A DNA stretch of 64,000 nucleotides, taken from the NCBI RefSeq assembly GCF_029873635.1, contig NC_080422.1, positions 18,904,049 to 18,968,048 of the forward strand. Reading direction: 5' to 3'. Source of the stretch: Malania oleifera (Eukaryota; Streptophyta; Magnoliopsida; Santalales; Ximeniaceae). Of the stretch, positions 1 through 11,579 are shown piece by piece. The first letter of the stretch is position 1; each line of letters begins with the position of its first letter. Made by a program: the position numbers and the translations under genes. The notes beneath the pieces are model-generated. The model was not told the DNA's origin. It did no database searches and worked only from the letters and a program-made list of their open reading frames with translations.

Positions 1-836
1 ATAAGCTGGACACCCGAATACCTTCAATTCGGAGTAGTCTACTGCATTTCCTATCCAAACCTCTTCTGCTGCTCTACTCTCTAGTGACGCCCTTGGTGAC
101 TGGTTTATCAGGAAAAAAAGTCATACTTATTACCTCAGCCCAGAAGTTATTCCGTAGTGCTGTATTTAATCTAAGTTATTACCTCGGCCCAGAAGTTATT
201 CCATAGTGCTGTATTTAATCTAAGACACCAAGCCATTTCAGAAAGAGTTCAGTTCATCCGTTCTTCCACACCATTTTGCTGAGGTGTCTGGCGAACAATA
301 AAGTGTCTCTTGATGCTCTGCTCCACACAAAACTCCATAAACTGAGAATCAACTTACTCAGTTCCATTATCCGACCTTAAGTATTTGATTCTCCTCTCTA
401 TCATGTTTTCCACTTCAGCCTTCCAAATCTTAAACTTGGCAAACGTATCTGATTTGTGACGCATGAAGTAAACTCAAACCTTCTGTGAGTAATCATCAAT
501 GAAACTCACATAATACAAATGTTCACCCTTTGATGGAACTCCAACCGAGCCCCAAACATTTGAATGCACATAATCAATAATACCTCTTGTTTTGTGCATA
601 GCTGATATGAACCTTACCCTATTCTATTTTCCAAAAACACAAATCCTACAAAATTCCAGCTGACATGATTTCAAGCCTTTCAATAATTTCATCTTGTTTA
701 ATTCTTTCATGTCATTTTCCCCCATATGCCCAAAGAGCATATGCCACAAGACGATCTCATTTGATTCAGCATCTATGGTTGTACCTCCACCTACAACGGT
801 AGTTCCCTACAATGTGTAGATATTCCCATTTAGTTT

Positions 837-1232
837 CTATCTTTTCATTACAATCAGATTACCTTTCCATACAGTCAGAACTACACCTTTGGACTTATAA
901 TTAAAGCCATTACAATCCAAAGTACCGAGTGATAACAAACTCTTTCTCAACTCTGGTATATGTCTTACATTATACAACGTTCTTACAGCACCATCAAACA
1001 TTTTTATCTTTATATTTCCTATGCCAATGATCTTGCAAGAAGCATCATTACCCTTAAGAACCGATCCAGAATTCACTAACCTGTAAGTGCTGAACCACTC
1101 CTTGTTTGGAGTCATATGATAAGAACATGCCAAGTCCCGTATCCAAGAGTCTGTTAGATTATCTGACCCCGCTGAAACTGATAGAACATCACCATCACTA
1201 CACACTAAACCTCCTTCTTGAACAACATTCAC
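837..1232 (-). pseudogene. Copia-A protease and GAG-pre-integrase region fragment
   Basis: A 131-codon open stretch covers the aspartic protease of the Copia polyprotein. The recognisable motif is SWIRDLACSYHMTPNKEWFST, in which the conserved protease D-S/T-G/A triad reads D-L-A. The hydrophobic stretch further on (VRHIPELRKSLLSLGTLDCNG) is also typical of this family. The matching stretch in Copia-B (19167-19541) also has D-L-A. The frame is interrupted on both sides, so this is a remnant rather than a gene. In an active element the protease would cut the Gag-Pol polyprotein inside the virus-like particle. Confidence 0.85.
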
Positions 1233-1239
1233 AGATTTT

Positions 1240-2000
1240 GAAGTACCCTCATGTTTCTTAGAATTTCCCTTTTTTCAATCCGAGCACTCCGATTTCACAT
1301 TCCCTTTTTTACGACATTTGTAACACCGGATTCTCTCTTCTTCTTAGATTGATTTCGAGACTTTTGACTTGATCCATGTTTGGATTTTCCTTTGCCTCGC
1401 TCCTTATTACCCTTTACCACAAGTCCTTCTCCTTCATCACATATTTTCTATCCTTGATGAAAATTTAGCAAAGCACTTGTTACCTCTTCTAGATCAAGAG
1501 TTTCTTTTCCCCATGTAAGAGTGGTCACAAGATTTTCATAGGTATGAGTCAAGGGCAAAGAGTTTTACAACATCAAAGCTTTGTCATCCTCATCAAACTT
1601 AACATCAACTCTTATCAAATCACTAATAATTTGATTGAAAGCATAAGATGTTGATTTAAGTTTGATCCTTCAACCATCTTAAGTCAATACAAACGTTGCT
1701 TAAGAAAAAATTTATTATCGAGAGATTTGGACATGTACCAACTCTCTAACTTTCACCATATAGCACCTAGAGAATCCTCCTCCATCACTCGATAGAGTAC
1801 TTTATTGGCCAAACACAAGTGTATTGTAGAAGCGGCCTTTGCTTGCAAATCTCTCCATGTTGCCTCATTCATTCCATCCGGTTGAACACCAAGTAATGCC
1901 TTTCCCATTCCTTGTTGTACAAGAATGTCTTTCACTCTCCTCTGCTATAAACCAAAGTTCCCGGTTTCATCAAATTTGACAATGTCAAACCTTGCAGAAG
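1240..2000 (-). pseudogene. Copia-A gag fragment
   Basis: Minus-strand translation in several frames gives a typical plant Copia gag. The N-terminal part (1753-1935) contains MKDILVQQGMGKALLGV and an ATWRDLQAKA stretch. A zinc knuckle follows near 1270-1330, where the expected Cys-X2-Cys-X4-His-X4-Cys has Asn in place of His and a stop two codons after the last Cys. Basic KSKHGSSQKS-type linker residues precede it. Several frameshifts split the region. It would have encoded the nucleocapsid that packages element RNA. Confidence 0.8.
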
Positions 2001-2026
2001 ACGATCCCGATGTCATAATAACAATC

Positions 2027-2038
2027 ACTCTGATACCA
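2027..2038 (-). other. Copia-A primer binding site (initiator tRNA-Met type)
   Basis: On the minus strand this reads TGGTATCAGAGT, one base from the TGGTATCAGAGC that pairs with the 3' end of initiator tRNA-Met in most plant Copia elements. It sits six bases inside the LTR end, as expected, and fixes both the direction and the LTR boundary. Confidence 0.9.
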
Positions 2039-2044
2039 ATTTAT

Positions 2045-2208
2045 TGTGATGTGGAAGGGATAATTAAGATGCACAACGGAATAAATACAACAAATAAATG
2101 AAACACAACCAGAAAGTGATAAACAATAAGAACAACAACAAGATTTACGTGGTTCGACAAAACCTACATCCACGGAAGCAATGACACAAGAATTTCACTA
2201 AGAAAATC
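2045..2208 (-). repeat. Copia-A 5' LTR, truncated
   Basis: The block starting TGTGATGTGGAAGG on the plus strand (LTR 3' end on the minus strand) is collinear with the Copia-B LTRs at 11580 and 20434. Only about 164 bp remain of an LTR that is 572 bp in Copia-B. Homology stops at 2208, where an unrelated LTR start begins. Confidence 0.85.
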
Positions 2209-2285
2209 TGTTGGCCTAACTAGGTTTTTCAATCTTATTTTGATGATAACAAATGAAGATGATTTAACATGTGTTGTTGAGTGAC
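2209..2285 (+). repeat. Short 5' end of a SIRE/Maximus-like LTR
   Basis: The stretch begins TGTTGGCCTAACTAGG and continues with a TTTTGATGATAACAAA segment, the same layout as the starts of the LTRs at 8490, 17096 and 31785. Only about 77 bp remain before the sequence changes to the duplicated block. It marks a deletion breakpoint that removed most of an LTR and the end of the Copia-A LTR. Confidence 0.6.
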
Positions 2286-2294
2286 TTTATTTAA

Positions 2295-2844
2295 TCCATC
2301 GTGTTTGGTAAATAACTTTTTTACATTTTAAAAGTATGCTTTTAAACTTTTTTACAGATATTTTAAAATTTAGGAATTTAAAGCTTCTAAAAGCAATAGG
2401 CTGACTTTGTTTTGAAAAATAATTATATTCCATGGATGTCCCTAATAATATTTTAATATTACAAAATTACCCACTCATCCTTTCCTCCCTCTCTTGCTCA
2501 TATTTTTATTTCTTTCTTTTTTCATGACTCAAATAAAAACTTAGGGCTCATATTGGTAATGATATTGTTTTATACAAATAATTTTTTGATAAATAATTTA
2601 ATAACCATTTAAAATCATATTATTAGTATATGTTAATTTCTAAAATTTATGTTATTAATGCTAAATTTAGTTTTTGTTAAATAATTATACTCATAAATTA
2701 ACATACATATTTTAGTCACTTCAAACATTTCAGTCAGCTAAGGTCTTTTCCATTCACTCATCCTCATCGCCCGAGTTCAAGTAGGCCACCAATAGACCAT
2801 TATTTTCACTATAATACATTGTTCACTAATACAATCATAAATCC

Positions 2845-2878
<34 letters not shown>

Positions 2879-3255
2879 CATGGAAAAATTAATTAAACAA
2901 AAAAGAAGAAGGGGTAGCCACAATCAAAGTTCTTGTGCTTTCTACCTTTTTCAATTTTAATTTTAGGCATAATTAAGTTATTTTTGTTTTGAAAAGAGTG
3001 GAAGTGTCATCTAAGGTCTTTGCCTTTGTACGATCTCTCGTTTCCATTAACTCATCCTCACAGTCCGGGTTCAAGTATGTAGGCAATAGCCCATTTTTTT
3101 TTTTTTTTCACTATAATACATTGTTCACTAATACAAGTACGTAGGAAATGTTAAGGGCTGTTTGAGAAGGTAAAGGGAGTTCTTTTTTCTTATTTTTTTC
3201 AACAAAAAAAGTATTTTTGAGCAAAATAAAATATCAAAATAGGACTATTTTGAAA

Positions 3256-3291
<36 letters not shown>

Positions 3292-4509
3292 CATTTGTAA
3301 AACTAGGCATAATTGCATTTTGAAAAAATGATTTTAAAAATTTAAAAAGCAAATATGTATTAAGACGCAAAAATAGATATATGTATACATAATTTGCCCA
3401 TATATTTAATATCTTTAAAGTGAGTAAAATTCCAATGTCTGAAAAAATAAAAAAAGTAGCCGTTTGGAGAGTTTTGGATTTGGAATTATGTTATATTTGG
3501 ATAAGATATAATATAAAATTATATTGAAATTTATCCAAATTCACCAAAACTCAAAACCAAGGTCTAAAATTCATGCATCCAAACACAGTATAAATGTTTC
3601 CAAGACAATCGATAAAGTTCGACGTGGTTAGTACTTAATGAGCTAGTAGTCATGTTAGTATCGAAAATATAGATTCAATAAAATGGAAAAATGAAAAAGA
3701 GAAGGTTTTAGGACCACGCGGTTAGCACTTAATGCGATGACTATCTTATTAATTTCGAAAATTTGAATTCAACAAAACAACAAAATAAAAATAGAGATGG
3801 TTTTCAAGACCAATTAGTTTTTAAGTTTCACGTTGGTAGCACTTAATGCACTGACAATCTTATCTTTTAACCGACCAAGCTGACTCAACTCCCGCTCCAT
3901 GCACTGAGAGGCTTAACCTTTAATCGACCAGGCTAATGCGACCAACACTTAATGTAGCCTTCAACCGATCGACACACAGCTGCCTTCACCCTTCCTTTTT
4001 TGACAAAAAATTAAACATTATACTTGACAGTTTTTCAGAGACTTTAATTCATCATCTTTCTTCATGTTCTTATTAGTTTATTTGTATCCAAAAATTTATT
4101 CACTATTTTCAAATTTTCTTTTTCAAATGATGCAAAAATTATTTGATAGGGCAATCTTAAAATTATTTTTCAATAAGAATTGTCAAAAATTGGATGTTTA
4201 AATAAAAAAAATGTTTTATTAATATTGTCATCATTCCATCATTATATATCAAAAAAGTTTTAAAGATTTGAGCATTCAAAATGACAAAAACAATATGGGA
4301 TACATGGTGAGTTTGGCCTTGATAGATGTTTAGCCTTAAAATATGATATTTAATGCTATTTAATTTCATTTTTAATAACTAAATAAGTAATACACAAAAA
4401 AGAATAACTCCCCGTTATCTAATTGCTACGTATTTTTAATTTAATTCTCAAAATTTAATCAAACACAACCTTATCCAAAAAATAAAAAAGGAATCGAGAA
4501 GACGTATAA
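2295..4509. repeat. Duplicated 2.2-kb non-coding block, copy A
   Basis: Collinear with 21812-24188 over its whole length. Landmarks in both copies are the ATCGTGTTTGGTAAATAA start, the TCAGTCAGCTAAGG stretch, a TTA microsatellite, the CCACGCGGTTAGCA segment, a run with ACTTAATGC repeated, and the GGGATACATGGTGAGTTTGG segment. No coding potential was seen in either copy. It contains AT-rich sequence, (ATA)n near 2845-2875, (TTA)n near 3259-3291 and a MITE-like inverted repeat near 3463-3595. It is not bounded by LTR-type ends. What it was originally is unknown. Confidence 0.85.
3463..3595. repeat. MITE-like short inverted repeat inside the duplicated block
   Basis: A segment of about 130 bp begins with a GTTTGGAGAGTTTTGGATTT arm and ends with an imperfect inverse (…CATGCATCCAAAC). 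Inside it, ATTTGGATAA is answered by TTATCCAAAT. The same unit is in copy B at about 22969-23100, and a diverged relative lies at about 4598-4735. Clear target duplications were not identified, so the superfamily is open. Confidence 0.4.
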
Positions 4510-5920
4510 AATGAAATATTGACCATCTTTTACTATGGAGTCCAATCTCAATGAGCCTTTAATGGATAAAAAAAATTAAAAAATTCTTTAAATAGTATTT
4601 GGGGGCATGGATTTCGAGTTTTAAATTTGAATTTGTGTGAATTTGAATGAAATTTAAGATAATTTTGTGTTAGGCTTTATACAAATTTACACAAATATAC
4701 ATTCAAAGATCAAAATTCAAATTCCCACGGACATGGTTCACAAATAATACCATTTTCTAACTTACAAAATTTCAATTTTGCCAAATGGACCCTTTAAACT
4801 ATAACTTTGGCTCTTGTTTTGACCTACAAATTTTGACACCAAATTGGGAGTAAAAAATTTTAGGCTCTATTTGGCTGTCCTATGAATTTCAAAAAGTGAG
4901 GAAAAGAATCTTATTGAAATTGTTGTAAAAATTATTTAGCCCCATGTGTGATAAATAGAAAGCAAATTTTGAGTGTCTCGGTACTTTAAGAAAATGTAAC
5001 TAGTTCATTGATAATTTTAAGATATTTAAAAATAATAATAATAATAAAATAAAATAATTGGTTAAGAAAAAAGAAACTAGCTTTTAACTTTTAAAAAGAT
5101 TCAAAAAATCCATAAAAAAGTTAAATATATAAGTGGTAAACACTAATATTGTCTTGAACTCACATTAGAAACTAAAACTCAATCACCATTTTAAGCTCTA
5201 ACAATGAGAGTGCAAATGATAAAGTTACAGTCTAAATCTTTAAATTGTAAGGCAATAACAGTTGTGATTTTGAGAAGATACAAGCAAATATATAAATAAA
5301 TGAAATACTTCTAAGTTTTAGAATTATGACATAAAACCTTAAATCGTAGCAAAAAGGAGTTGTAAGGTTGGCACTATAAATGACTCAAATCGTTTAGAGT
5401 TACTCTATACTCATTCCAAAAATTTTGTTTAAATTCGTTCATTAAGATAAGTAAAGGAAGGTCAAACTGGATTTTAAAACTTTAAAACTATAAATGAGTT
5501 AAACTTGAAAACTATAAATAAATCAAACTTCATTTCAAGGTTGATTAACCATTATTTAGATAGCTTGCAAGTTTACTTGCTTATAAATTCAAATAGGTTG
5601 CTAACATGTTCACAAGTCAAAACTCATTAAGTTTATGAATTTGTTTGTACAAAAACTCAAATTTTGACTGATTTTTTGTCTAATTAAAAGATTATTTGTT
5701 TACAAATTTTCTGTGGGAGTCATTTTTAAATCGACATTATTTTAGATATAATTTTTAAAAAAGCACGTTCCTTCAAGTTATCACTAATCAAAAATAATTT
5801 TATTTAATTATTTAAAATCATTGGAAGATAGAAAAACACAAATAAAAATAGTACACACATGATTGCAAATATATAACTTTTTTTTTTTCTAAATAATGAG
5901 CAATTTTTGGCTTATTGTTT
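4510..5920. other. AT-rich intergenic sequence without genes
   Basis: No coding region, RNA gene or complete transposon was recognised on either strand. The only structure seen is a diverged MITE-like unit at about 4598-4735, with a GGCATGGATTTCGAGTTTTA arm and inverse-like sequence on the right. The rest is homopolymer- and AT-rich. Confidence 0.6.
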
Positions 5921-6140
5921 GTTATTCATGTAATTTGGACAAGGAGATAGCGAATCCTTGCCATTTGCTCCCGTGGACGTTGGCATTACCGAACCACGTA
6001 ATTCTTTGTGTTGTTATTGCTTTTATATGCTTGATATGGTTGTGGATTGTTTTGTATATTCATCATTGATTACTGCATTGTGTGTTTGATCCTACATACA
6101 AATATATTTCGCTGTCCACTTTGTTTTTTTTTTAACAACG
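5921..6140 (+). repeat. Copia-C 5' LTR, 5'-truncated
   Basis: About 220 bp match the last two thirds of the 3' LTR at 11059-11419, starting at TTATTCATGTAATTTGGACA and ending in AACAACG just before the primer binding site. The first 140 bp or so of the LTR are lost, so no left target duplication can be read. Confidence 0.85.
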
Positions 6141-6142
6141 AA

Positions 6143-6155
6143 TTAGTATCAAAGC
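6143..6155 (+). other. Copia-C primer binding site, mutated
   Basis: Reads TTAGTATCAAAGC against the standard TTGGTATCAGAGC, two transitions of the G-to-A type. Placement directly after the LTR end supports the call. Confidence 0.8.
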
Positions 6156-6169
6156 ATTGTTTTAATGGC

Positions 6170-6900
6170 CTCTGGATCTTCATCTGCGAAATTTGACGTT
6201 GTCAAGTCTGATGGAACTGAAAATTTCGGTTTGTGGCAAAGAAGGGTGAAGGATATCTTAGTGTAGTAAGGCATGGTGAAGGTCGTATATGGAATTCAAC
6301 CGGGAAGCATGGATGAAGCAACTTGGAATGAATTGGAGACAAAGGCAGTATCAACCATCCGATTGTGTTTGGTTGATGATGTGCTGTATCACGTCATGGA
6401 TGAGGATTCTCTGGCAGTAGTTTTGTGTAAGTTGCAAAAATGTTATATGTCTAAGTCTTTATCGAACAAACTATTAATTTCTTAAGCAAATGTTGTATTG
6501 GCTTAAGATGGTGGAGGGTTCAGATTTGAACCAACATATCAACACATTCAATCATATTATAAGTGATTTGATGGGTGTCGATGTGAAGTTTGAGAAGGAA
6601 GACAAGGCGCTGGTGCTATTGAATTCACTACCCGTGTCTCACACTTATGAGAACTTGGTTAAGACTCTTACATAGGGTAAAGAAAGCCTAAATTTGGAAG
6701 AGGTGATAAGCGCATTGCTCAGTTTACATCAAAGAAAAATGGCCAACAATGAAGTTTCACATGATGAAGGGCTTATGGTGAAAAGTTACCAGGAACATGG
6801 AAGATGTAAGTCCTAGAGTGGATCTTGGTTGCAGTCCGGGAATAGGAAGGACATAAAGTGTTTTAGGAGTGGTAAATTGGGCACATAAGACTAGAATGTC
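6170..6900 (+). pseudogene. Copia-C gag fragment
   Basis: Plus-strand frames give SSSAKFDVVKSDGTENFG and LWQRRVKDIL before a stop, then 6273-6485 with GIQPGSMDEATWNELETKAV, and 6490-6675 with MVEGSDLNQHINTFNHIISD and a NSLPVSHTYENLVKTLT stretch. These are the gag segments seen in Copia-A and Copia-B. The zinc knuckle near 6858-6905 is decayed and interrupted by stops. At least three stops break the frame. Confidence 0.85.
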
Positions 6901-7024
6901 CGTAGTGGAAGAAAAAGAATGCTAAAAATCAGCAAGGTCCGTCAAAATCTACAAATGTAGTGGAAGGAGTCTGAGGAAGCAGTGATGGTGATATGCTATG
7001 TGTTTCATCGTGTTCACAGTGCCT

Positions 7025-7380
7025 CATGGATTATTCTTAGATCCTAGATACCGGATGCTCTAATCACATGGCAGCAAATAGAAAATGGTTCAACACCTAC
7101 AAGTCAGTTAATACTTGTTGTGGTTTGATAGGAAATGATATTTCATGCAAAATTATTGGTATTCGAAATGTCAAAATCAAAATGTATGGTAGTTTTGTGA
7201 GAACCTTATGTGATGTAAGACATGTTCCGGATCTAAGGAAGAATGTAATTTCATTGGGCTCTTTAGATTGTAACAAATATAGTTACTAGTCGTAAAGTGG
7301 GGAATTGAAAGTGTGTGAAGGCGACTCGATAGTGATGAAAGGACAAAAGGTAGCAGGAAATATCTATGCACTATAGGGTT
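7025..7380 (+). pseudogene. Copia-C protease region fragment
   Basis: The frame around 7040 reads ILDTGCSNHMAANRKWFNTY. Here the protease triad is D-T-G, the active form, unlike the D-L-A in Copia-A and Copia-B. The 73-codon piece at 7068-7289 continues with the RHVPDLRKNVISLGSLDCN segment. A stop follows and a TMKG-type end (IVMKGQKVAGNIY) is legible at about 7330-7370. Confidence 0.8.
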
Positions 7381-8000
7381 TTACAGTTGAAGGTTGAGTT
7401 GCAATTGTAGAATCTGAGTCAGATGTTATGTGGCATATGCGGTTAGGGCATATGGGTGACTACATGTACTCAGATGTATGTGGACTAGTGAGTATAGCAT
7501 CATGGGGCAGACATATGTTTTTTCGTGGGTTTATCACGAAAGGTCTTGATTTATCTTATATGGCACAAGCCTAAAGTGTTTACCGGGTTTAACTTGTGGT
7601 TAAGGTGGAGTACCAAACTGAAAGAGAGATCCTTAGGTCAGACATTGGGTTTGAGAACGCTGGTTTTGTTCAAGCAGTTTTGTGAGCAAAGCAGGTTACA
7701 TACAAAGCTTGCAAGGAACTTCTTGGTGAAGTCAGTGAGTACGATGTGTTTCTTGTTTAACCGATCACCAAAGGTATCACTAGATGGGAGAGTTACAAGT
7801 GAATTTTGGGTAGGTTTTGTGGTAGACTACTTGGGTTTGAGTGGATGTCCACAGGTGCACATTTCTAGTGATTTTGGATCTAGGCTTGGTGTTATGTTCG
7901 AACAGTACATCTTTCTGGGGTATAAAAAATAAGGGTTCAAATTGGGTGATCCCGTGGCAAATAAAAGGGTGATCGAAGACATGACTTTTGGTGAGAAAGC
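7381..8000 (+). pseudogene. Copia-C integrase fragment
   Basis: The 7525-7932 stretch (135 codons) carries the end of the integrase core and the following SH3-like region. FLFNRSPKVSLDGRVTSEFW is followed by GLSGCPQVHISSDFGSRL and IFLGYKK, the family's 'FG C A Y V H … F L G Y' pattern. Most of the core, including the zinc-binding part, is deleted or shifted. A VIEDMTFGEKAMGQCT segment follows out of frame. Confidence 0.75.
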
Positions 8001-8379
8001 CATGGGGCAATGTACTTAGATAAAGGAAGAGAGACAAATGCTAGAAAACTGCGGTAGTAGCAAACTTGTAATTCAGGTGGAGTTAGATACTTAGGGCATA
8101 AATGCAGGGAGTTATATCTCTGGTCAAAAAATATCACAGAATAATTGGGCATATGATGCAATTGGAGCTATAGAATCAGGGTAGAGATGACATTGTACAT
8201 ATTATAGGCAGTTTCAGCTCGAGAGACCAGCAAAATCACGGTGGGCCTAGGTGCACTATCAGACCACTACTCGGGTATAAATTTGGCATTCTGGTAATTT
8301 ATGCATTCATTACTACCAGCAGTAAGGTCCCTACTATTTTTCAATTTGCAGTGCACATCAAAGGGAAAAATAGATGAAT

Positions 8380-8489
8380 AAATGTTATGGTGGAGGAAAA
8401 GGAAGTATTGCATAAGAACTCGGTGTGGGAGTTGGTGAGGCTTCTAATGAGGAAAAGGGTGATAGGATGCAAGGGAGTGATGTATCTGT
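8380..8489 (+). pseudogene. Copia-C start of reverse transcriptase, cut by deletion and insertion
   Basis: The frame gives KNSVWELVRLLMRKRVIGCK, the N-terminal RT motif (in Copia-B: QTWDLVKLPDGKRSIGCKWV). The next recognisable RT residues, LLFVNNMLLAGKTLTDANQ, are at 10358 and lie about a hundred residues further on in an intact RT. The gap is therefore a deletion plus the 8490-10354 insertion. Confidence 0.75.
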
Positions 8490-10354
8490 TGTTGACTCTA
8501 TGAGTCCAATCTTATTTTGATAATGACAAATCACTTGATATTTGATATGTGCATTGAGTTTGTGAACAGGACTTACACTAACATGCACGGAAAGTTAACA
8601 AATCTTGGTAAGATCCATGGAACTCAAAGAGTACGGGAATCAAGATGCAAGCGGCAAAGTTCAAGAATATCTTGGGAAAGGGTATTTAGAACTCATGTAT
8701 TAACATTTTCATATGATTTAATTTTAGGCTCATTATAACTTAGAATGGTTTTAGGATTCATGTATTTCATGTACATCATTAGGAAACTCTCATGGACCTT
8801 GAAATGTTTTCAAAATCATGAAAAATATATTTTATGAAAGACCCAAGAAAAGGAGCCAAGAAGATTTTTTAGTTAGAAATGAAAATTTGAGAAAATGGGG
8901 ATTTCGTTCGCCTGAACTCAAACCTCAATAGCCTGAAGAATTTCTTCGGTTGCTTGAAGATTAAGTTCAATCGCCTCAAGAATTAAATGGAGAAGACAGA
9001 ACCTAGCCGAGGCTCTTCGGTCGCCTGACCTTGGAACCTCAGGCGCCTGAAGTTGAGTTCGGTTGCCTGAACTCGCGGGAAAGCCTAAAAATCAGTTCTT
9101 TATTAAAAAGACATGCGAAGTATCTTATTGATCCAATGGCTGAGATTAATTCTAAGGGTAATATAATATATATTATGAATATCTAAACCCTAGAACACAA
9201 GCTAAGAGACACAACAAGAAAGATATACATCTCATTGCAAGACTTGAACCCTAGAGCCGATTTTCTACACTTCAATCTTCTTCCATCTTCGTTGGGAAAA
9301 TCTCTATTGAAATCAAAAAGGGCATTCATTCATCCAACTAAACTTTAATCCAGTATTAAGGTTTGATCTATCAAGTTATTACTTTTCAAGAACCTCTCAT
9401 CTCTTAACGTGTTTATCATTAGAAATAGGTTTTGATCTTGAGTGTGTATTCACATATAAAAACTGGTTTTCGAAAAGATCAGGTTTTTAGAAAAACTTGT
9501 TAGCTTGGTTGATTGATTTGCGATTCAAGAAGTACATAAACACATATTCATATATATTGTTCATTGGGCTTCTTATTCAAAACCTACTTTGATTAAAATA
9601 TTGGAACTTGAAGGAAAACTTTGTGATTTTTGATTGAGTTGTATTCAAGTCAAATTATTGTTAAATAGCTCACTTCAAATATACTTGTGCATCTTTACAA
9701 AGTGAATCAAGAACCCTAGTCGACTCCAAAGCATTCCAAATATATTTTCACTTGGGAGTTTTGATTAAATATGAATTTGTGTGTTGATACATATCATACA
9801 TTAAATGATTGTATCATTTTTCATATATTCTTGAGCTTCAAGTTATATCATATATTAATGTACTAGGAAATTGAATTGTACTCACAAGCTTTTGTTAGAA
9901 GCATTGTTTTGAGTGTTATTTTCAGATTTCATTGTAAACACGGTTCGGGTTGTGAACCGGGTGTGAGGAGGAAGTTGAACCTCTTGTGAGCAGCGGATAA
10001 GGAGGGAGTTGTACCTCTTGTAAGCAACGGTTTGTAAGGGAAGCTCCGTCCCACTTTAAGGAGCAGGGCTTTTAGTGAATCCTTGAGTGGTTGCTCAAGG
10101 CGAGGACGTAGGCCAAGTCGGCTGAACCTCATAAAATTGCGTTTGTCTTCTCTCTTCCTTTTACTCTTTATTTTCCGCACTATATTTAAATTGAGTACAT
10201 TGCATGCATAGATAGGATTGCCACACTCAAACATAATTGAGCAATTAGAAGTAGTTGGTAAATTTATAAGAAGTGTGTAAAAGGAAATTAAGTGGATTAT
10301 TTTTTTTATATCCAATTCACCCCCCCCCCTCTTGGGATTACACCTTAATCAACA
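8490..10354 (+). mobile_element. Solo LTR, SIRE/Maximus-like, in Copia-C
   Basis: The unit begins TGTTGACTCTATGAG and ends CACCTTAATCAACA (TG…CA). It is flanked by perfect TCTGT copies at 8485-8489 and 10355-10359. The start (…TTTTGATAATGACAAA) and end (AATTCACCCCC… TCTTGGGATTACACC) match the units at 17096-19200 and 31785-32999. There is no internal region, so it is a solo LTR left by LTR-LTR recombination. Between 8906 and 9085 it carries repeats of TTCGGTCGCCTGAAC-like motifs, including the palindrome TCAGGCGCCTGA. Lineage name is inferred from the third copy. Confidence 0.88.
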
Positions 10355-11050
10355 TCTGTTATTCGTGAATAACATGTTATTGGCTGGGAAGACTTTGACC
10401 GATGCTAATCAGTTGGAAATTATATTGAAAGTTTTTTATATGAATGTTTTGGGTATAACCAAGAAAGGTATTAGTTTGAAGATTCACATGGATAGAACTG
10501 CAAAGAGATTAGTATTATCTTGGGCTGGCTTTGTGGATAGGGCTTCAAGGAGATTATTGTTGTCTCAGGGTAGCTTTGTGGACAGAATTGTAGAGAGACT
10601 TTTTTACCGTCTTAAGGGGGTTCTATGGAGAATCAATATAAAATGTCTACTCGGTACCCAAGGACGGACTTTGATGTCTGGGATATGTCAAAGTTCCTTC
10701 ATGATGATGCAATGGGGTGTTTGAGGTAGGCAATAGAGTGGACCTTCAGTTGTGAGATTTGTTGAAGACTATGCAGGGGGCTTTGATGACAGAAGGCTTA
10801 CAGTAGGTTCTGTGTTTATGGGAAGGCCTTGTTGGAAGCCTAGGGCACATTCTTAGGTTGTTACATTTACAACTGAATCTAGGTTCATGGCAGAAGCCGA
10901 AGCTGCTATAGGAGAGTTCAAGCCTTACTTGGACTTGGTGTTTGTCTCCAGTTGCTAGATGGGAGGCGATCCTAACCAAATGTCCCAAGGTCAAGGTGGA
11001 GCAGCAGGTTCATGTTTTCAGTTTCCCATAAGGGGCGTATGTTTGCTAAG
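10355..11050 (+). pseudogene. Copia-C end of reverse transcriptase and RNase H
   Basis: From 10358 the frame reads LLFVNNMLLAGKTLTDANQ, the RT catalytic box in which YVDD has become FVNN, so both metal-binding aspartates are lost. KKGISLKIHMDRTAKRLVLS follows. RNase H is legible as VEDYAGGFDDRRLTVGSVFM at about 10760-10820 and as ESRFMAEAEAAIGEF further on. Several stops interrupt it. Confidence 0.8.
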
Positions 11051-11058
11051 GTGGATAT

Positions 11059-11419
11059 TGTTGTGAAATGTGGCCCACATGCTGAGTGAAAAGCATACCC
11101 AAAGGGAAAACATGAAGGAAATCAAGAAGCAGCAGGGAAACTGTCGATGAAAAGGCTCTAATCAGCGATGGCTTGGAGCAGTGTCTCAGACAATTTACAT
11201 TCTGTATTATTCATGTAATTTGGACAAGGAGATAGTGAATCCTTGATATTTGCTCCCACGGATGTAGGCATTGCCAAACCACGTAATTCCTTGAGTTATT
11301 GCTTTTATATACTTGTTGTGGTTATGGATTGTTTTGTATATTCATCATTGATTACTACATTGTGTGTTTGATCCTATATACAAATATATTCCGCTGTTTA
11401 ATTCATTTCTTTTACAACA
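11059..11419 (+). repeat. Copia-C 3' LTR
   Basis: Begins TGTTGTGAAATGTGG after a polypurine-like AAGGTGGATAT and ends TTTTACAACA. Its last two thirds match the truncated 5' LTR at 5921-6140. Length is 361 bp. Confidence 0.85.
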
Positions 11420-11579
11420 CAAACTTAAATTATTTGTTTAATATGTAAAAATGAAATGGAATAAAAAAATTTGTCACTTAATTTGTTCATGCTCATTCAA
11501 TTATTTGTTTCATTTTATTCTCATATCATTTTCTTTTGTAAACCAACCAAATTATTTAGCATCATGGTATGCTACCTGT

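Larger units (their letters stand above)
1..2208 (-). mobile_element. Copia-A: 5' part of a minus-strand Ty1/copia retrotransposon, cut by the window edge
   Basis: Read on the minus strand from 2208 down to 1, the order is 5' LTR fragment, primer binding site, gag, protease and integrase, which is Ty1/copia order. The sequence at position 1 matches Copia-B at about 16333 (integrase C-terminal, SH3-like part) and stays collinear with it up to the LTR. RT and RNase H lie off the left edge. Many stop codons and frameshifts break the polyprotein, so it cannot be active. Copia-A and Copia-B differ at roughly one base in ten in the protease region by eye. Family assignment is firm; lineage within Copia is not. 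Confidence 0.9.
5921..11419 (+). mobile_element. Copia-C: plus-strand Ty1/copia retrotransposon, degenerate, with a nested solo LTR
   Basis: The order on the plus strand is truncated 5' LTR (5921-6140), primer binding site, gag (6170 to about 6900), protease (about 7025-7380), integrase (about 7381-8000), RT and RNase H (about 8380-8489 then 10355 to about 11050) and 3' LTR (11059-11419). A 1865-bp solo LTR interrupts the RT. About a hundred RT codons are missing at the same place, a deletion older than the insertion. Every domain has stops or shifts. It resembles Copia-A/B in gag and protease sequence but its LTRs are different. Confidence 0.88.
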
